Positions 41,035 through 50,249 of a stretch of 64,000 nt of DNA are shown here, piece after piece. Position 1 is the first letter of the stretch. Every line of letters begins with the position of its first letter. The DNA lies in contig JAPPFB010000012.1 of the NCBI GenBank assembly GCA_028875225.1, positions 356,985-420,984 on the forward strand. Reading direction: 5' to 3'. The notes beneath the pieces are model-generated. The model was given only the letters and a program-made list of their open reading frames with translations, searched no databases and was not told the DNA's origin. The DNA comes from Chloroflexota bacterium (GTDB lineage Bacteria > Chloroflexota > Dehalococcoidia > Bin125). The position numbers and the translations under genes were made by a program.

Positions 41035-42072
41035 ATGGATTGTGGAACGTTCCTGTTGCTCCAGTCGCCCAGCGCCCAGGACCACGCCGAAGTCTTCGCG
41101 CGCGCGACCGAGATGGCCCAAGTCGCGGACCGGCTGGGCTTCGACAGCATCTGGTGCGCGGAGCATCACTTCTCGACCTATGGCTACCTGTCCCGTCCGC
41201 TGATGTTCTCGATGCACCTCGCGGCGCATACGGAGCGGATTCGCGTCGGCTCGGCCGTGGTCGTGCTGCCGCTGCATCATCCGCTGGTCGTAGCCGAGGA
41301 GATCGCCACCGCCGACCTGCTCAGCGGCGGCCGGCTCGATGTCGGGCTGGGACGCGGCTATCAGAAGTACGAGTTCGAACGGCTGGGACACACGCTCGAT
41401 GAGAGCCGAGAACGCTTCGACGAGTCGGTCGACATCCTGCTCAAGGCGTTCGAGGGCAAACCGTTCGCGCACGAGGGCAAGCACTACTGCTTCGACGAGA
41501 CCAGCATCTTTCCGATGCCCGTGCAACAGCCGCATCCGCCGTTCTGGATGGTGGGCCAGAGCCCGGAATCGATCGTCGCCACGGCGAAGCGGGGCTTCAA
41601 TCTGATCTCCGGCGGCTTCGGCATCCCGATCGAGCGGTTGGCCGAGTTCCGCCAGGAGTTCGACCGGGCGATCCCGGACCAGGCGCAGCGAAACTCCATC
41701 CGGGTCAGCACCCAGCGTCCGGTCTACGTCACGCACGACGAGTCAGAGCTGCCCGAGATCGTCGAACAGGCCCGCTGGAACATGCGCGTGACCCTGAGTC
41801 TCCGCCAGGGTCTGGCGCGGGTCGATCACGGCCGAGCCGTGGCCATTCCCTTCGACAAGGAACCCAGCGTTGACGATCTGCTCGACCGCTATTTCGTCGT
41901 CGGCACGCCGGACACCTGCATCGCCAAGATCAGGCAACTGCGAGAAGTCATGGGCATCGACCACTTCAACGCCAACTTCTGGTTCGGCGACCTCTCGCAA
42001 CAGCAGATTCTGAACTCGATGAATCTATTCGCCGAAGAAGTCTTGCCGCTGATGAAGTCGGGCGAGATTTAG
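41035..42072 (+). CDS. LLM class flavin-dependent oxidoreductase
   Basis: This 345-residue luciferase-like TIM-barrel monooxygenase starts MDCGTFLLLQSPSAQDHAEV. FDSIWCAEHHFSTYGYLSRP is the conserved block of the alkanal monooxygenase-type branch, which usually uses FMNH2. SAVVVLPLHHPLVVAEE and GGRLDVGLGRGYQKYEF follow. GGAG lies 9 bp before the ATG at 41035; three in-frame starts lie just upstream (41014-41020) and cannot be excluded. It differs clearly from the F420-like protein at 28480. The substrate is unknown, and there is no adjacent flavin reductase. Confidence 0.83.
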   Translation: MDCGTFLLLQSPSAQDHAEVFARATEMAQVADRLGFDSIWCAEHHFSTYGYLSRPLMFSMHLAAHTERIRVGSAVVVLPLHHPLVVAEEIATADLLSGGRLDVGLGRGYQKYEFERLGHTLDESRERFDESVDILLKAFEGKPFAHEGKHYCFDETSIFPMPVQQPHPPFWMVGQSPESIVATAKRGFNLISGGFGIPIERLAEFRQEFDRAIPDQAQRNSIRVSTQRPVYVTHDESELPEIVEQARWNMRVTLSLRQGLARVDHGRAVAIPFDKEPSVDDLLDRYFVVGTPDTCIAKIRQLREVMGIDHFNANFWFGDLSQQQILNSMNLFAEEVLPLMKSGEI

Positions 42073-42085
42073 CAACCTGTACCAC

Positions 42086-42230
42086 GTCATACCCGCGCTT
42101 GCCGCGGGTATCTCGCATTGGTCCGTACATGGTTCATGCGGCCAGAGGAATCCTCGAACAAAGACCCTACTCACTGAACCATTGGACCAGCCGCTGGCGT
42201 CGAGATTCCCGCGGCAGGCGCCGGAATGAC
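42086..42230. repeat. Dispersed palindromic repeat, family A copy 3
   Basis: The left end GTCATACCCGCGC matches copy 1 with the full ACCCGCG hairpin. The right end has degenerated to CGAGATTCCCGCGGCAGGCG, closing with ATGAC. The spacer, about 85 bp, is the longest of the set. It lies between convergent genes. Confidence 0.75.
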
Positions 42231-42269
42231 GAATCGGGGTGCGGGGCAGTCGACTGTTGCGCCCAGGCC

Positions 42270-43055
42270 CTACGCCCCGCCGGTGACGTCGATCGTGACG
42301 CCGGTGACGAAGTCGGCGTGGGATGAGGCGAGGAAACAGACGACGTTGGCCTGGTCGATGGGCTCGGCGATCCGGCGCAGCGGGGTGCCGGCGAGCACCT
42401 GCTGGCGCTGTTCGTCGGTTCGATTCTGCCAGTGCCGGCGGATGCGGTTGGTCAGGGTCGCCGACGGCGCGATCGCGTTGACATTGATCCCGGACGGGCC
42501 GAGTTCCAGGGCCAGCTTGGTCGTCATGGCGATGATCCCACCCTTTGCGGCGGAGTAGGCGCTGGAACTTGTGGCGCTCTTGCCGCGACCGGCGATCGAA
42601 GCGAAGTTGACGATCTTGCCGCTGCCCTGCCGCTTCATGTGCGGAACCACCGCGTTGCAGAAGAGGAACGTGCCGCTGAGGTTGAAGTCGAGCACCCGCT
42701 GCCATTCCTCCATGGTCAGCTCGTCGATCGTGGCGCCCGCGTTGGCGATGATCGTCGAGCCGCCGACCCCGTTGATCAGGATGTCGATCCGGCCATAGCG
42801 ATCGATCACGTCCGAGACGACCGCGTCGACATCATCCTGTTGCAACGAGTTAGCGCAGTAGGCGAGGTGCTCGCCACCGCCGATCTCGGCGAGCGTTTGC
42901 ATGGCGCCGTCGAGCAATTCCTGGTTGATATCGACGGCCGCGACGGTGCCGCCCTCGGCCGCGATGATCTCGGCGCTGGCGCGGCAGATGCCGTCGGCCG
43001 CGCCCGAGATCAGCGCCACCTTGCCGCGAAATCGAGCGAATGATTGATCGGTCAT
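42270..43055 (-). CDS. Short-chain dehydrogenase/reductase
   Basis: This 261-residue classical-type SDR has Ser153, Tyr167 and Lys171 at the catalytic positions (FASIAGRGKSATSSSAYSAAKGG). The cofactor loop reads SGAADGICRA, with Cys replacing the last Gly of the usual TGxxxGIG, and NNAG reads INGVGG. These changes are unusual but do not remove catalytic residues. GGAGGAG precedes the ATG at 43055; the longer frame upstream belongs to another gene's shadow. The enoyl-CoA hydratase gene lies 41 bp upstream in the same direction, so both may act on a CoA-linked or ring-cleavage intermediate. Confidence 0.85.
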   Translation of the reverse strand: MTDQSFARFRGKVALISGAADGICRASAEIIAAEGGTVAAVDINQELLDGAMQTLAEIGGGEHLAYCANSLQQDDVDAVVSDVIDRYGRIDILINGVGGSTIIANAGATIDELTMEEWQRVLDFNLSGTFLFCNAVVPHMKRQGSGKIVNFASIAGRGKSATSSSAYSAAKGGIIAMTTKLALELGPSGINVNAIAPSATLTNRIRRHWQNRTDEQRQQVLAGTPLRRIAEPIDQANVVCFLASSHADFVTGVTIDVTGGA

Positions 43056-43096
43056 TGCTACTCCTCCAGTGGAAGGCAATCGAACAGTCTTTGTTG

Positions 43097-43954
43097 CTAG
43101 CGGCCGGCGAAGTCCGGATCGCGGCGCTCGCGCAGGGCGGCTCGCGCCTCGTCGGCGTCTTCCGACGTGGCCAGTATCGGGGACGCGTTCGAGGTCAGCA
43201 CCGCAGTGGTTTCCAGGGTGCTGTCCATGGCCGCGCGGATGACGCGCTTGTTGATCCAGGTCACCAGCGGCGGGTTGCGCATGATCCGGGCGCAGAGGGC
43301 GCGGACCTCTTCCTCCAGCTCGTCCGACGGCACCAGCCGGTTCAGCACGCCCCATTCTGCCGCCGTCGGCCCGTCGAGGTGGCCGGTGAAGGCGAACTCC
43401 AACGCCCGCCCGAGTCCGGCCAGCCGGGACAGGTAGTAGGCGCCGCCGTTTTCGATGATCTGGCCGACCTGCTGGTAGGCGATGAAGCGAGTCTTCTCAC
43501 TGCCATAGCGGATATCGCATTGGAGGGCCATGTCCATGCCGAATCCGGCCGCGACTCCGTTGACCATGGCGACCGTCGGCTTGCGCACGTAGGAGATGTC
43601 GCGCATCAGCTTGGTCAGGCCGTAGTAGAAGCGCTGCCGGGTCGCGTCGAGTCCGCCTGCCTCATACGGTGCGTTGCCGAGATAGTGGTCGTTCGGCTCG
43701 AAGTCGCCGAGGTCCGAACCCCGCACGTCTGCGCCGGCGCAGAAGCCGCGGCCGACGCCGGTCAGGACGATCACCTTGACATCCGGATCGTCGTCTGCGG
43801 CGCGCATGTACTCGCCGACCTTGGCCAGCGTGCCGGTCCGCTCGGCGCCGCCGACGGCGGCGTTGAGCTTCTCGGGCCGGTTGAACTTGATCCAGAGGAT
43901 CCCGTTGTCCTCCTTCTCGTAGAGCAGATAGGGGACGAGCTCGAGCTGCTGCAT
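43097..43954 (-). CDS. Enoyl-CoA hydratase/isomerase family protein
   Basis: This 285-residue crotonase-fold protein begins with the strand LLYEKEDNGILWIKFNRPEKLNAA. It has the first oxyanion-hole loop (GRGFCAGADVRGSDLG) and the second (PTVAMVNGVAAGFGMDMALQ). The catalytic glutamates of true hydratases are not obvious, so an isomerase, a ring-opening hydrolase or another crotonase activity is possible. The residues GSDLGDFEPNDHY between the loops are longer than usual. It likely shares a transcript with the SDR downstream. Confidence 0.83.
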   Translation of the reverse strand: MQQLELVPYLLYEKEDNGILWIKFNRPEKLNAAVGGAERTGTLAKVGEYMRAADDDPDVKVIVLTGVGRGFCAGADVRGSDLGDFEPNDHYLGNAPYEAGGLDATRQRFYYGLTKLMRDISYVRKPTVAMVNGVAAGFGMDMALQCDIRYGSEKTRFIAYQQVGQIIENGGAYYLSRLAGLGRALEFAFTGHLDGPTAAEWGVLNRLVPSDELEEEVRALCARIMRNPPLVTWINKRVIRAAMDSTLETTAVLTSNASPILATSEDADEARAALRERRDPDFAGR

Positions 43955-44020
43955 GTGAACCTCCTCAGGACTCGCGACGAGACTAGCGCTCTGCTGAAGA
44001 GGAGTCGGACGATTGGCTTG

Positions 44021-45367
44021 TCAGTCGAGCACGGCGACGGATGCGCTGCGGCCCTCGAGCGCTTGCCGCATCCGCCGCCGCTCCACCGCCTCCACACGCT
44101 TGGGGAAGCGAACGAACAGAGCCAGCGGAGCCATGCAGACGACGGCCATGCCCAGGTAGAGCAAGGCGTCCGCAACGGCGACGCCTTCCGCTCGGAGCAG
44201 GAAGCCCGCGGCGACCGCCCCCGCGTTGCCGCCCGCTCCGACGATCCCGGCCACCGCGCCCAGCGCCCGCTTGTTGATGAACGGAACCACGCCGAAGGTC
44301 GCGCCCTCGGTCATCTGTACGCAGATGCTGAACACGATCAGCATCGGAATGGCGAGGATCAGCACGTCCATCCGCGAGAACGCGATCAACGCGAGGCCCT
44401 CGAGTAACAGCACACTGCCCATGAAGAGCGTGCGGCCGCGCAGCCCGCCGCGGATGCCGAATCTGTCGGAGAGGATGCCGCCCGTCGTGCGGGCGAAGAT
44501 GTTCATCAGTCCGAACAACGAGGCGATCACGCCGGCGAGGACGATGTCGAGTCCGAAGTTGTCCTGGAAGTAGAGCGCGGCCATGCCGTTGATCGTGAGC
44601 TCGATCCCGAAGCAGCCCCCATAGATCACGAAGAGCAGCCAGACCCGCGGATCGCGGGCGGCGCTGGCGAACGCGCCCGGCTCGGACTGCCTGGTCACTT
44701 TGCCTTGCGCGCGCAGGTCCTGGAAGTCGCCCTCCGGCGCGTCCTGGGTGAACCGGTAGTAGACGATGCCCATCAGGAACAGCGCGACGCCGGGAATCAC
44801 CATCGCGACCCGCCAGCCGAGTTCCTCGTTGGCGACGAAGAAGAGCACGCCGGTCATCACCAGCGGCATCACGAGCTGGGTCACACCGCCGCCGAGATTG
44901 CCCCAACCGGCGGTGGTTGCGTTGGCCGTGCCGACCACATTCGGCGCGAACATTACCGAGGTGTGGTACTGGGTGGTCACGAACGATGCGCCGATCACGC
45001 CAATCAACAATCGGAAGATGACGAAGGTCTCGAAGTTCTGCGAGAGGCCAATCAGCATGACCGGGAACGAGCCGAGGATCAGCAGTCCGGTGTAGGTGCG
45101 ACGCGGCCCCACCCGATCGAGGATCCAGCCGATGGCGACGCGGGCGAAGATGGTGATGAACACCGAGGCGATCAGCGATGTGAACACCTGGGACTTGGTC
45201 AGGCCCAGATCGTCGCGAACCTCACCAAGCAACGGAGCGATCCCAAACCAGCCGAAGAAACAGAGAAAGAACGCCAGCCAGGTGAGATGGAAGGTGCGCA
45301 TGTGCGGAGAGGCAAGGCTCCTGAGTTTGATCGAGGTCGCCTTGCCGCCCAACTCATTCTGATTCAC
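44021..45367 (-). CDS. narK: Nitrate/nitrite transporter, NarK/NrtP family
   Basis: This 448-residue major-facilitator protein has about 12 membrane helices. The nitrate-signature regions are visible: TTAGWGNLGGGVTQLVMPLV in helix 5 and GIVGAGGNAGAVAAGFLL in helix 11. LGEVRDDLGLTKSQVFTSL and the loop ARVAIGWILDRVGPRRTYTG are MFS hallmarks. GGAGGT lies 6 bp before the GTG at 45367. It is third in the nirA-narB-narK set, separated from narB by a 175-bp gap that may hold its own promoter, though I find no clear one. Its job is uptake of nitrate or nitrite for assimilation. Confidence 0.88.
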   Translation of the reverse strand: MNQNELGGKATSIKLRSLASPHMRTFHLTWLAFFLCFFGWFGIAPLLGEVRDDLGLTKSQVFTSLIASVFITIFARVAIGWILDRVGPRRTYTGLLILGSFPVMLIGLSQNFETFVIFRLLIGVIGASFVTTQYHTSVMFAPNVVGTANATTAGWGNLGGGVTQLVMPLVMTGVLFFVANEELGWRVAMVIPGVALFLMGIVYYRFTQDAPEGDFQDLRAQGKVTRQSEPGAFASAARDPRVWLLFVIYGGCFGIELTINGMAALYFQDNFGLDIVLAGVIASLFGLMNIFARTTGGILSDRFGIRGGLRGRTLFMGSVLLLEGLALIAFSRMDVLILAIPMLIVFSICVQMTEGATFGVVPFINKRALGAVAGIVGAGGNAGAVAAGFLLRAEGVAVADALLYLGMAVVCMAPLALFVRFPKRVEAVERRRMRQALEGRSASVAVLD

Positions 45368-45542
45368 GGCGCACCTCCAACGTTTTTCTCTCAGGCCAAC
45401 ACCAACGACGCTATGAAGCACCAGTTACGCGCGGATTGCGCCATGTTTCCGTGGAATGTCGAGGACGTTGCCGCCAGGTGACTCAAGGCGTCAGAGCAGG
45501 ATTGGTGTCAACCGGGCGACGTGAAGCAAATGCGAAGTCGGA

Positions 45543-47693
45543 TCAACCGATACTGACCGGCTCAATTCGAACCGCCGCGAACTTCAGCTCAGGCTGCTTT
45601 GAACGAGGATCGACGGCGTCGCTGGCGGACGCGTTGGGAGGCCCATCGTCTGACCACAAGGATCCCCAGTGGAACGGGGCGAACACGGATCCGGCCCGGA
45701 TCGCGTCGCTGACCCGCACCGTGGACTCGAACCGCCCTCGCCGAGATACGATCCGCACCCGATCACGATCGCCGATGCCCAGGCCGATCGCGTCGGACGA
45801 GTTGATCTCCAGGAACGGCTGCTTCTCCGACTTGAGCAGCTTGGCCGACCGCCCCGTGCGCGTCATCGTGTGCCATTGATCCTTGACGCGGCCAGTGATC
45901 AGGGCGAAGGGATACTCGTCGGTGACCGCCTCGGCCGGCGACATCCACTGCGGCACGTGCATCTGGGCACGGCCGTCTGGAGTCTGGAAGCGTCCGTCCT
46001 CAAACAGGCGACGGCCTTCCGGCGGAGGGCCGGAGCGTGCCGTGGTGGGATACGGCCACTGGATCCCGGCGCGGTGCTGGGCCAGCAGCGGGTACGAGAT
46101 GCCGGTGATGTCCATGTCGCGGCCGCGCGAGAGCTCGCGGTACTCGTGGAAGATCTCCTCCAGGCCGTCGTAGCGGAACGCATCGCCGAAGCCCAGGGCC
46201 TCGGCCATGCGACAGATGATCTGCCAGTCCGGCAACGCCTCGCCCGGAGGTTGCGAGACCTGCTCCAGCAGGCAGATCCGCCGCTCGGAGTTGGTCATCG
46301 TGCCGCCCCGCTCCGACCACTGTGCGGCCGGCAGGAGGATGTCGGCGACCTGCGTGGTCTCGGTCGGTTGATAGGCATCCTGGACGATCACAGTCTCTGC
46401 CCGCTCGAACGCGCGGCGGACGCGGTCACTGTTGGGCAGCGAGGCGACGGGATTAGTCGCCGCGACCCAGACCACTTTGATCTCGCCCCGTTCCAACCGT
46501 TCGACCATCTCGATCGCCGTCACGCCCGGTCGGTCGGAGATGCTTCCCGGCGGGACGCCCCAGGCCCGTTCGACCTCCGCTCGATGAGCGGGATTCGCGA
46601 CCAGTCGGTGACCGGGCAGCGTCGTCGCCAGCCCACCCTGCTCGCGTCCGCCCATCGCGTTGGGCTGGCCGGTGAGCGACATCGGACCAGCGCCCGGCTT
46701 GCCGATATTGCCGGTCGCCAGCGAGAGATTGATCAGCGCGAGATTCTTGTCGACGCCCGACATCGACTGATTCACGCCCATCGTCCAGAAGGTCAGCATC
46801 GGTCCGTTGTGCGCGATGATCCGCGCCGTTTCAAGGATGTCGACCGCGTTCAGTCCCGTGACCTCGACCGCCCGCTCGGCCGACCACCCGTTGAGCGATT
46901 CCGCCACCTGCTCCCAGCCTGTGGTGTGATTCTGCAGAAATCCCTCGTCAAGACCCCCGGCGAGCCGGACTTCGAACAGGAGCGACTGCAGCAGGGCAAC
47001 ATCCGTGCCCGGCCTCAGGGCCAGATGAATGTCGGCATTCTCCGTTGTTCTGGTCGCCCTCGGATCGACCACGATCACCCTGACCCGGTCTTTGGCCGCC
47101 CGTTTTCTCGCCTTGATCCGTTCGAACAGGATCGGGTGGCAGGCCTCCATGTTGGCGCCGACGATCAGGAAGGTGTTCGCCTGCTCGATGTCGGCGTAGC
47201 CGGCCGGCGGGGCGTCGGCGCCGAATGTCATGTTGTACGCGGTCACGGCCGAGGCCATGCAGAGCCTCGAGTTGGTGTCCTGGTTGTTGGTCCCGATGTA
47301 GCCCTTGGCCAGCTTGCCGAACAGGTAGTAGTCCTCGGTCACCAGCTGCCCCGAGCCGTACATCATCACGCTGTCCGGTCCGTGCTCATCAACGGCGCGT
47401 CGAATCGCGCCCGCGGCCCGCTCGATCGCCTCGTCCCACGAGGTTCGGCGCGGCTCACTCTCCTTCGCGTCGCGCACATACGGATGGAGGAGCCGCGCCT
47501 CCTCGACAAAGATGTCGGGCAGCAACGCCCCCTTGGCGCAGAGCTTGCCTCGATTGACCGGGTGATCCTCGTCGCCGCGCACCGCCGACACGACGCCGTT
47601 GCGGGTCTGCACCTTCACCCCGCAGCCGACGCCGCAGTAACAGCAGATGGAGCGCTTCCATCCATCACGTCGAAGCAGGGAGGGTCGAGCCAT
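45543..47693 (-). CDS. narB: Assimilatory nitrate reductase, NarB type
   Basis: This 716-residue molybdopterin enzyme reduces nitrate to nitrite in the cytosol. The [4Fe-4S] ligands are Cys17, Cys20, Cys24 and Cys52 (CCYCGVGC, RGKLCAKG). The likely molybdenum ligand is Cys145 in NSRLCMASAV. The C-terminal MopB domain contains LITGRVKDQWHTMTRTGR, as in NarB and NasA. The length fits the ferredoxin- or flavodoxin-dependent cyanobacterial NarB, as there is no C-terminal BFD-like 2Fe-2S domain. The ATG at 47693 is 7 bp from the nirA stop; an upstream TTG is possible. Maturation genes for the molybdenum cofactor are not in the window. Confidence 0.9.
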   Translation of the reverse strand: MARPSLLRRDGWKRSICCYCGVGCGVKVQTRNGVVSAVRGDEDHPVNRGKLCAKGALLPDIFVEEARLLHPYVRDAKESEPRRTSWDEAIERAAGAIRRAVDEHGPDSVMMYGSGQLVTEDYYLFGKLAKGYIGTNNQDTNSRLCMASAVTAYNMTFGADAPPAGYADIEQANTFLIVGANMEACHPILFERIKARKRAAKDRVRVIVVDPRATRTTENADIHLALRPGTDVALLQSLLFEVRLAGGLDEGFLQNHTTGWEQVAESLNGWSAERAVEVTGLNAVDILETARIIAHNGPMLTFWTMGVNQSMSGVDKNLALINLSLATGNIGKPGAGPMSLTGQPNAMGGREQGGLATTLPGHRLVANPAHRAEVERAWGVPPGSISDRPGVTAIEMVERLERGEIKVVWVAATNPVASLPNSDRVRRAFERAETVIVQDAYQPTETTQVADILLPAAQWSERGGTMTNSERRICLLEQVSQPPGEALPDWQIICRMAEALGFGDAFRYDGLEEIFHEYRELSRGRDMDITGISYPLLAQHRAGIQWPYPTTARSGPPPEGRRLFEDGRFQTPDGRAQMHVPQWMSPAEAVTDEYPFALITGRVKDQWHTMTRTGRSAKLLKSEKQPFLEINSSDAIGLGIGDRDRVRIVSRRGRFESTVRVSDAIRAGSVFAPFHWGSLWSDDGPPNASASDAVDPRSKQPELKFAAVRIEPVSIG

Positions 47694-47700
47694 TCGGCGC

Positions 47701-49239
47701 TCAATCCGCGAGCACCGACTCGGGTCGGTCAATCAGAGCGCCGCTGCCTCGCACAGCGCGAATCTGCTCGGCGACGGCATCCGGCAAATCAACGGTTGGC
47801 ACCGCCGCTGCCGTCACGTCGCCGAGTAACGGATCCTCGCCCAGGCGGCCGCCCGTGAAGATGTCGGCGACGTCGATGATCTCGCCATCGACTCGCTTGC
47901 GACCGCCCAGCAACCCGACCTCGCCTGCCCGATGTTGCCCGCAGGCGTGCGGGCAGGCCGACATCTGGATGCGAACTGGCTCGGCGCCGGGCGCGATTTC
48001 GTAGCGTTCCTCCAGCGCTGCCGCCAGCTTCGTCGCTTCGCCCTTGCTGTCGATCAAGGCGAACGCGCAGAAGTCGTTGCCGGTGCAACTGACCATCGCC
48101 CGGAGGAACGCCGACGGCGTGGGCGAATACGTCTGCAGCACCGGCTCCTGCAACAGCGAGTCAATCCGTTCGCTCGGCACATTGGGAATCAGGATGTTCT
48201 GCTGGACCGTCAGTCGCAGCTCCGCCGTCCCGTACTCCCTGGCCAGCCGACCAAACTCGATCAGCGCGTCGCCCGTGATTCTGCCGACGGGCACCAAGCA
48301 TCCGACTGTGCGCCGGTCGGGATCACGCTGGTTCGTGAGACCGATGTGATCTCCGCCATGCCGCGTGGTCAGCGACTGACCGGCCCGCGCCAGCGGGCGT
48401 CCAAACTGCGCCTCGACGGCGTCGCGGAATCGATCCATGCCCCATTCGCGCAGCAACCACTTGAGACGCGACTGTTTGCGCTTCTCGCGCAGGCCGTGGT
48501 CGCGATAGACCTCGAGAATGCCGACCGCCAGCTCCACCGCGTCGTCGACGTTGACGAAGGCGTCCAGCGGCCGCGCATACTCCGGCGTCATCCCGCCCAG
48601 CGCGCCGCCGACGAGCACGTTGAAACCGGTCTCGCCCTCCCTCTGCGCCGGAACGAAGGACAGGTCGTGGACCTGGGCGTGGCCGCAATCGTCGCGGCAG
48701 CCGGTCACGGAGAGGTTGAACTTGCGTGGCAGATTCGAGAATCGTTTGCCGCCGACGATCGCCTGCTGCATCCGGGTCGCCAGGACACGGGTGTCGATCA
48801 CCTCGTCCTCGGTCAGACCCGAGAGCGGACAGCTGACCACGTTGCGCACGTTGTCCATGCCCGACTGCTGCGTCGTAAGTCCCGCGGCGGAGAGCCGCTG
48901 CAGCACCCAGGGCGCGTCGGCGATCGTGATCCAGCGGAGCTGGATGTTCATCCGCGAGGTGATGTCGGCCTGGCCGCGCCCAACCGCATTGGAGATCTCG
49001 CCGATTGCCGCAATCTGCTCGGCGTTGAGCACGCCGCCGGGAATCCGCATGCGCAGCATGTAGTGGCCCGGCGTGCGTTTGCGATGGAAGAGTCCGTACC
49101 ACTTCAGCCGCTCGAAGTCCTCAGCCGGAATCTGCGGATCCTCGCCCGCCGCCTCCAGCGCCGCGTAGCGATGCAGGTCGGGCAGGACGTCAAGGCCGTC
49201 CCTGGCCGACTTGAGCACTTCGATCTTGTTGACGACCAC
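47701..49239 (-). CDS. nirA: Ferredoxin-nitrite reductase
   Basis: This 512-residue sirohaem and [4Fe-4S] enzyme reduces nitrite to ammonia with six electrons from ferredoxin. The cluster ligands are Cys385, Cys391, Cys429 and Cys433 (VSCTGNDFCAF and SACPHACGQHR). The repeated NiR/SiR domains appear as MLRMRIPGGV, VRNVVSCPLSGL and TGCRDDCGHAQVHD. The length is that of cyanobacterial NirA rather than NADH-type NirB. It starts with GTG 7 bp after GGAG. It is first in the assimilation operon, before narB and narK. A related sulfite reductase cannot be fully excluded, but the neighbours make nitrite the substrate. Confidence 0.9.
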   Translation of the reverse strand: MVVNKIEVLKSARDGLDVLPDLHRYAALEAAGEDPQIPAEDFERLKWYGLFHRKRTPGHYMLRMRIPGGVLNAEQIAAIGEISNAVGRGQADITSRMNIQLRWITIADAPWVLQRLSAAGLTTQQSGMDNVRNVVSCPLSGLTEDEVIDTRVLATRMQQAIVGGKRFSNLPRKFNLSVTGCRDDCGHAQVHDLSFVPAQREGETGFNVLVGGALGGMTPEYARPLDAFVNVDDAVELAVGILEVYRDHGLREKRKQSRLKWLLREWGMDRFRDAVEAQFGRPLARAGQSLTTRHGGDHIGLTNQRDPDRRTVGCLVPVGRITGDALIEFGRLAREYGTAELRLTVQQNILIPNVPSERIDSLLQEPVLQTYSPTPSAFLRAMVSCTGNDFCAFALIDSKGEATKLAAALEERYEIAPGAEPVRIQMSACPHACGQHRAGEVGLLGGRKRVDGEIIDVADIFTGGRLGEDPLLGDVTAAAVPTVDLPDAVAEQIRAVRGSGALIDRPESVLAD

Positions 49240-49355
49240 TGCCCCGCTCCTGTCTCAGCCACCCTATGAGCGGCCGATTGCAGGCAGGTTGCCCTCAATG
49301 AACAGCATATGAACGGTGACCCGGCCTGTGTCGGACTTGGCTGAGGGAGACGAAC

Positions 49356-50249
49356 CTAGCGAAGGTTGCGCAACCGAGGATCGAGCGCGTCGCGCAGCCA
49401 GTCGCCCATCAGGTTGCCGGTCAGCGAGATGATCAGCAGGGTCAAACCGGGCAGCCAGATTGGCCACCAGGCGACGTTCATCGTGTCGCGGCCCTCGGTG
49501 ATCATCCGACCCCAGGACGACGTTCCCGGCGGCACGCCGACGCTGAGGAAACTGAGCGCGGCCTCGGCCAGGACCACCAGCGCAACCTCCAGGGTCATCA
49601 CGATCACGATGGTGTTGAGCACATTGGGCAAGAGGTGCTTGCGCATAATCCACCAGGGGGCGGCGCCCACCGAGCGCGAGGCCGTGACAAAGTCACGCTC
49701 ACGCAGCGACAGCACATCGGCGCGAACCAGACGCGAATACGACGGCCAGGTCCAGAACAACAGGATCACGATCACGTTGGTCAGGCTCGGACCCACGAGG
49801 CTGGCCATGAGTACGGCAAACAGGATCGCCGGCAGGGCCAGCTGCAGGTCGACCACCCGCATCAGGATCTGCCCGGTCATCCCGCCGACCCAGCCGGAGA
49901 CCAGCCCGATCAGCGTGCCGAACAGCGCGGCGCCCGGCACAACAATGCCGACAACGATCAACGACACCCGTGCGCCGTGCAGCAACCGGCTGTAGATGTC
50001 GCGCCCGAGCTCGTCGGTCCCCAACGGATGCGCCCAGGTGCCGCCATCGAAGACCGGCGGCGCCAGGCGTGCGGCGAGGTCGATGAACTCGGGATCGTGC
50101 GTCTGCAGCAACTCAGCGAACACGCCGGCCACGATCACGACCAGGGCGATCAGGGCGGGAACAGACAGCCCGATGTATCGCCGCCAACGAATTCGTCGAC
50201 GGCGAATACCCGGCTGGAACTCGACCGCGTCCGCGGCGCCGGCTGCCAT
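49356..50249 (-). CDS. ABC permease, DppC type (cassette 2)
   Basis: This 297-residue DppC/OppC-type permease has a charged Arg-rich N-terminal tail (GIRRRRIRWRRYIG), then helix 1 at LSVPALIALVVIVAGVFAEL. HPLGTDELGRDIYSRLLHGA and the coupling loop DFVTASRSVGAAPWWIMRKH are standard for the family. LSFLSVGVPPGTSSWG near the C-terminus is the usual DppC block. Its start overlaps the DppB-type stop (TGATG). It is the last gene of cassette 2, and no ATPase gene follows. Confidence 0.9.
   Translation of the reverse strand: MAAGAADAVEFQPGIRRRRIRWRRYIGLSVPALIALVVIVAGVFAELLQTHDPEFIDLAARLAPPVFDGGTWAHPLGTDELGRDIYSRLLHGARVSLIVVGIVVPGAALFGTLIGLVSGWVGGMTGQILMRVVDLQLALPAILFAVLMASLVGPSLTNVIVILLFWTWPSYSRLVRADVLSLRERDFVTASRSVGAAPWWIMRKHLLPNVLNTIVIVMTLEVALVVLAEAALSFLSVGVPPGTSSWGRMITEGRDTMNVAWWPIWLPGLTLLIISLTGNLMGDWLRDALDPRLRNLR

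Noticed and set aside
45669-47858. 729-codon open frame on the strand opposite narB
   Set aside because: It mirrors narB, whose cofactor motifs are clear; its translation is Arg/His/Asp-rich without any fold. Long antisense frames are common at this GC content.
49240-49355. Partial match of CATATG near 49310 to the shared 16-mer
   Set aside because: Only the central CATATG agrees; the flanks, TANNNT box and repeats are missing.
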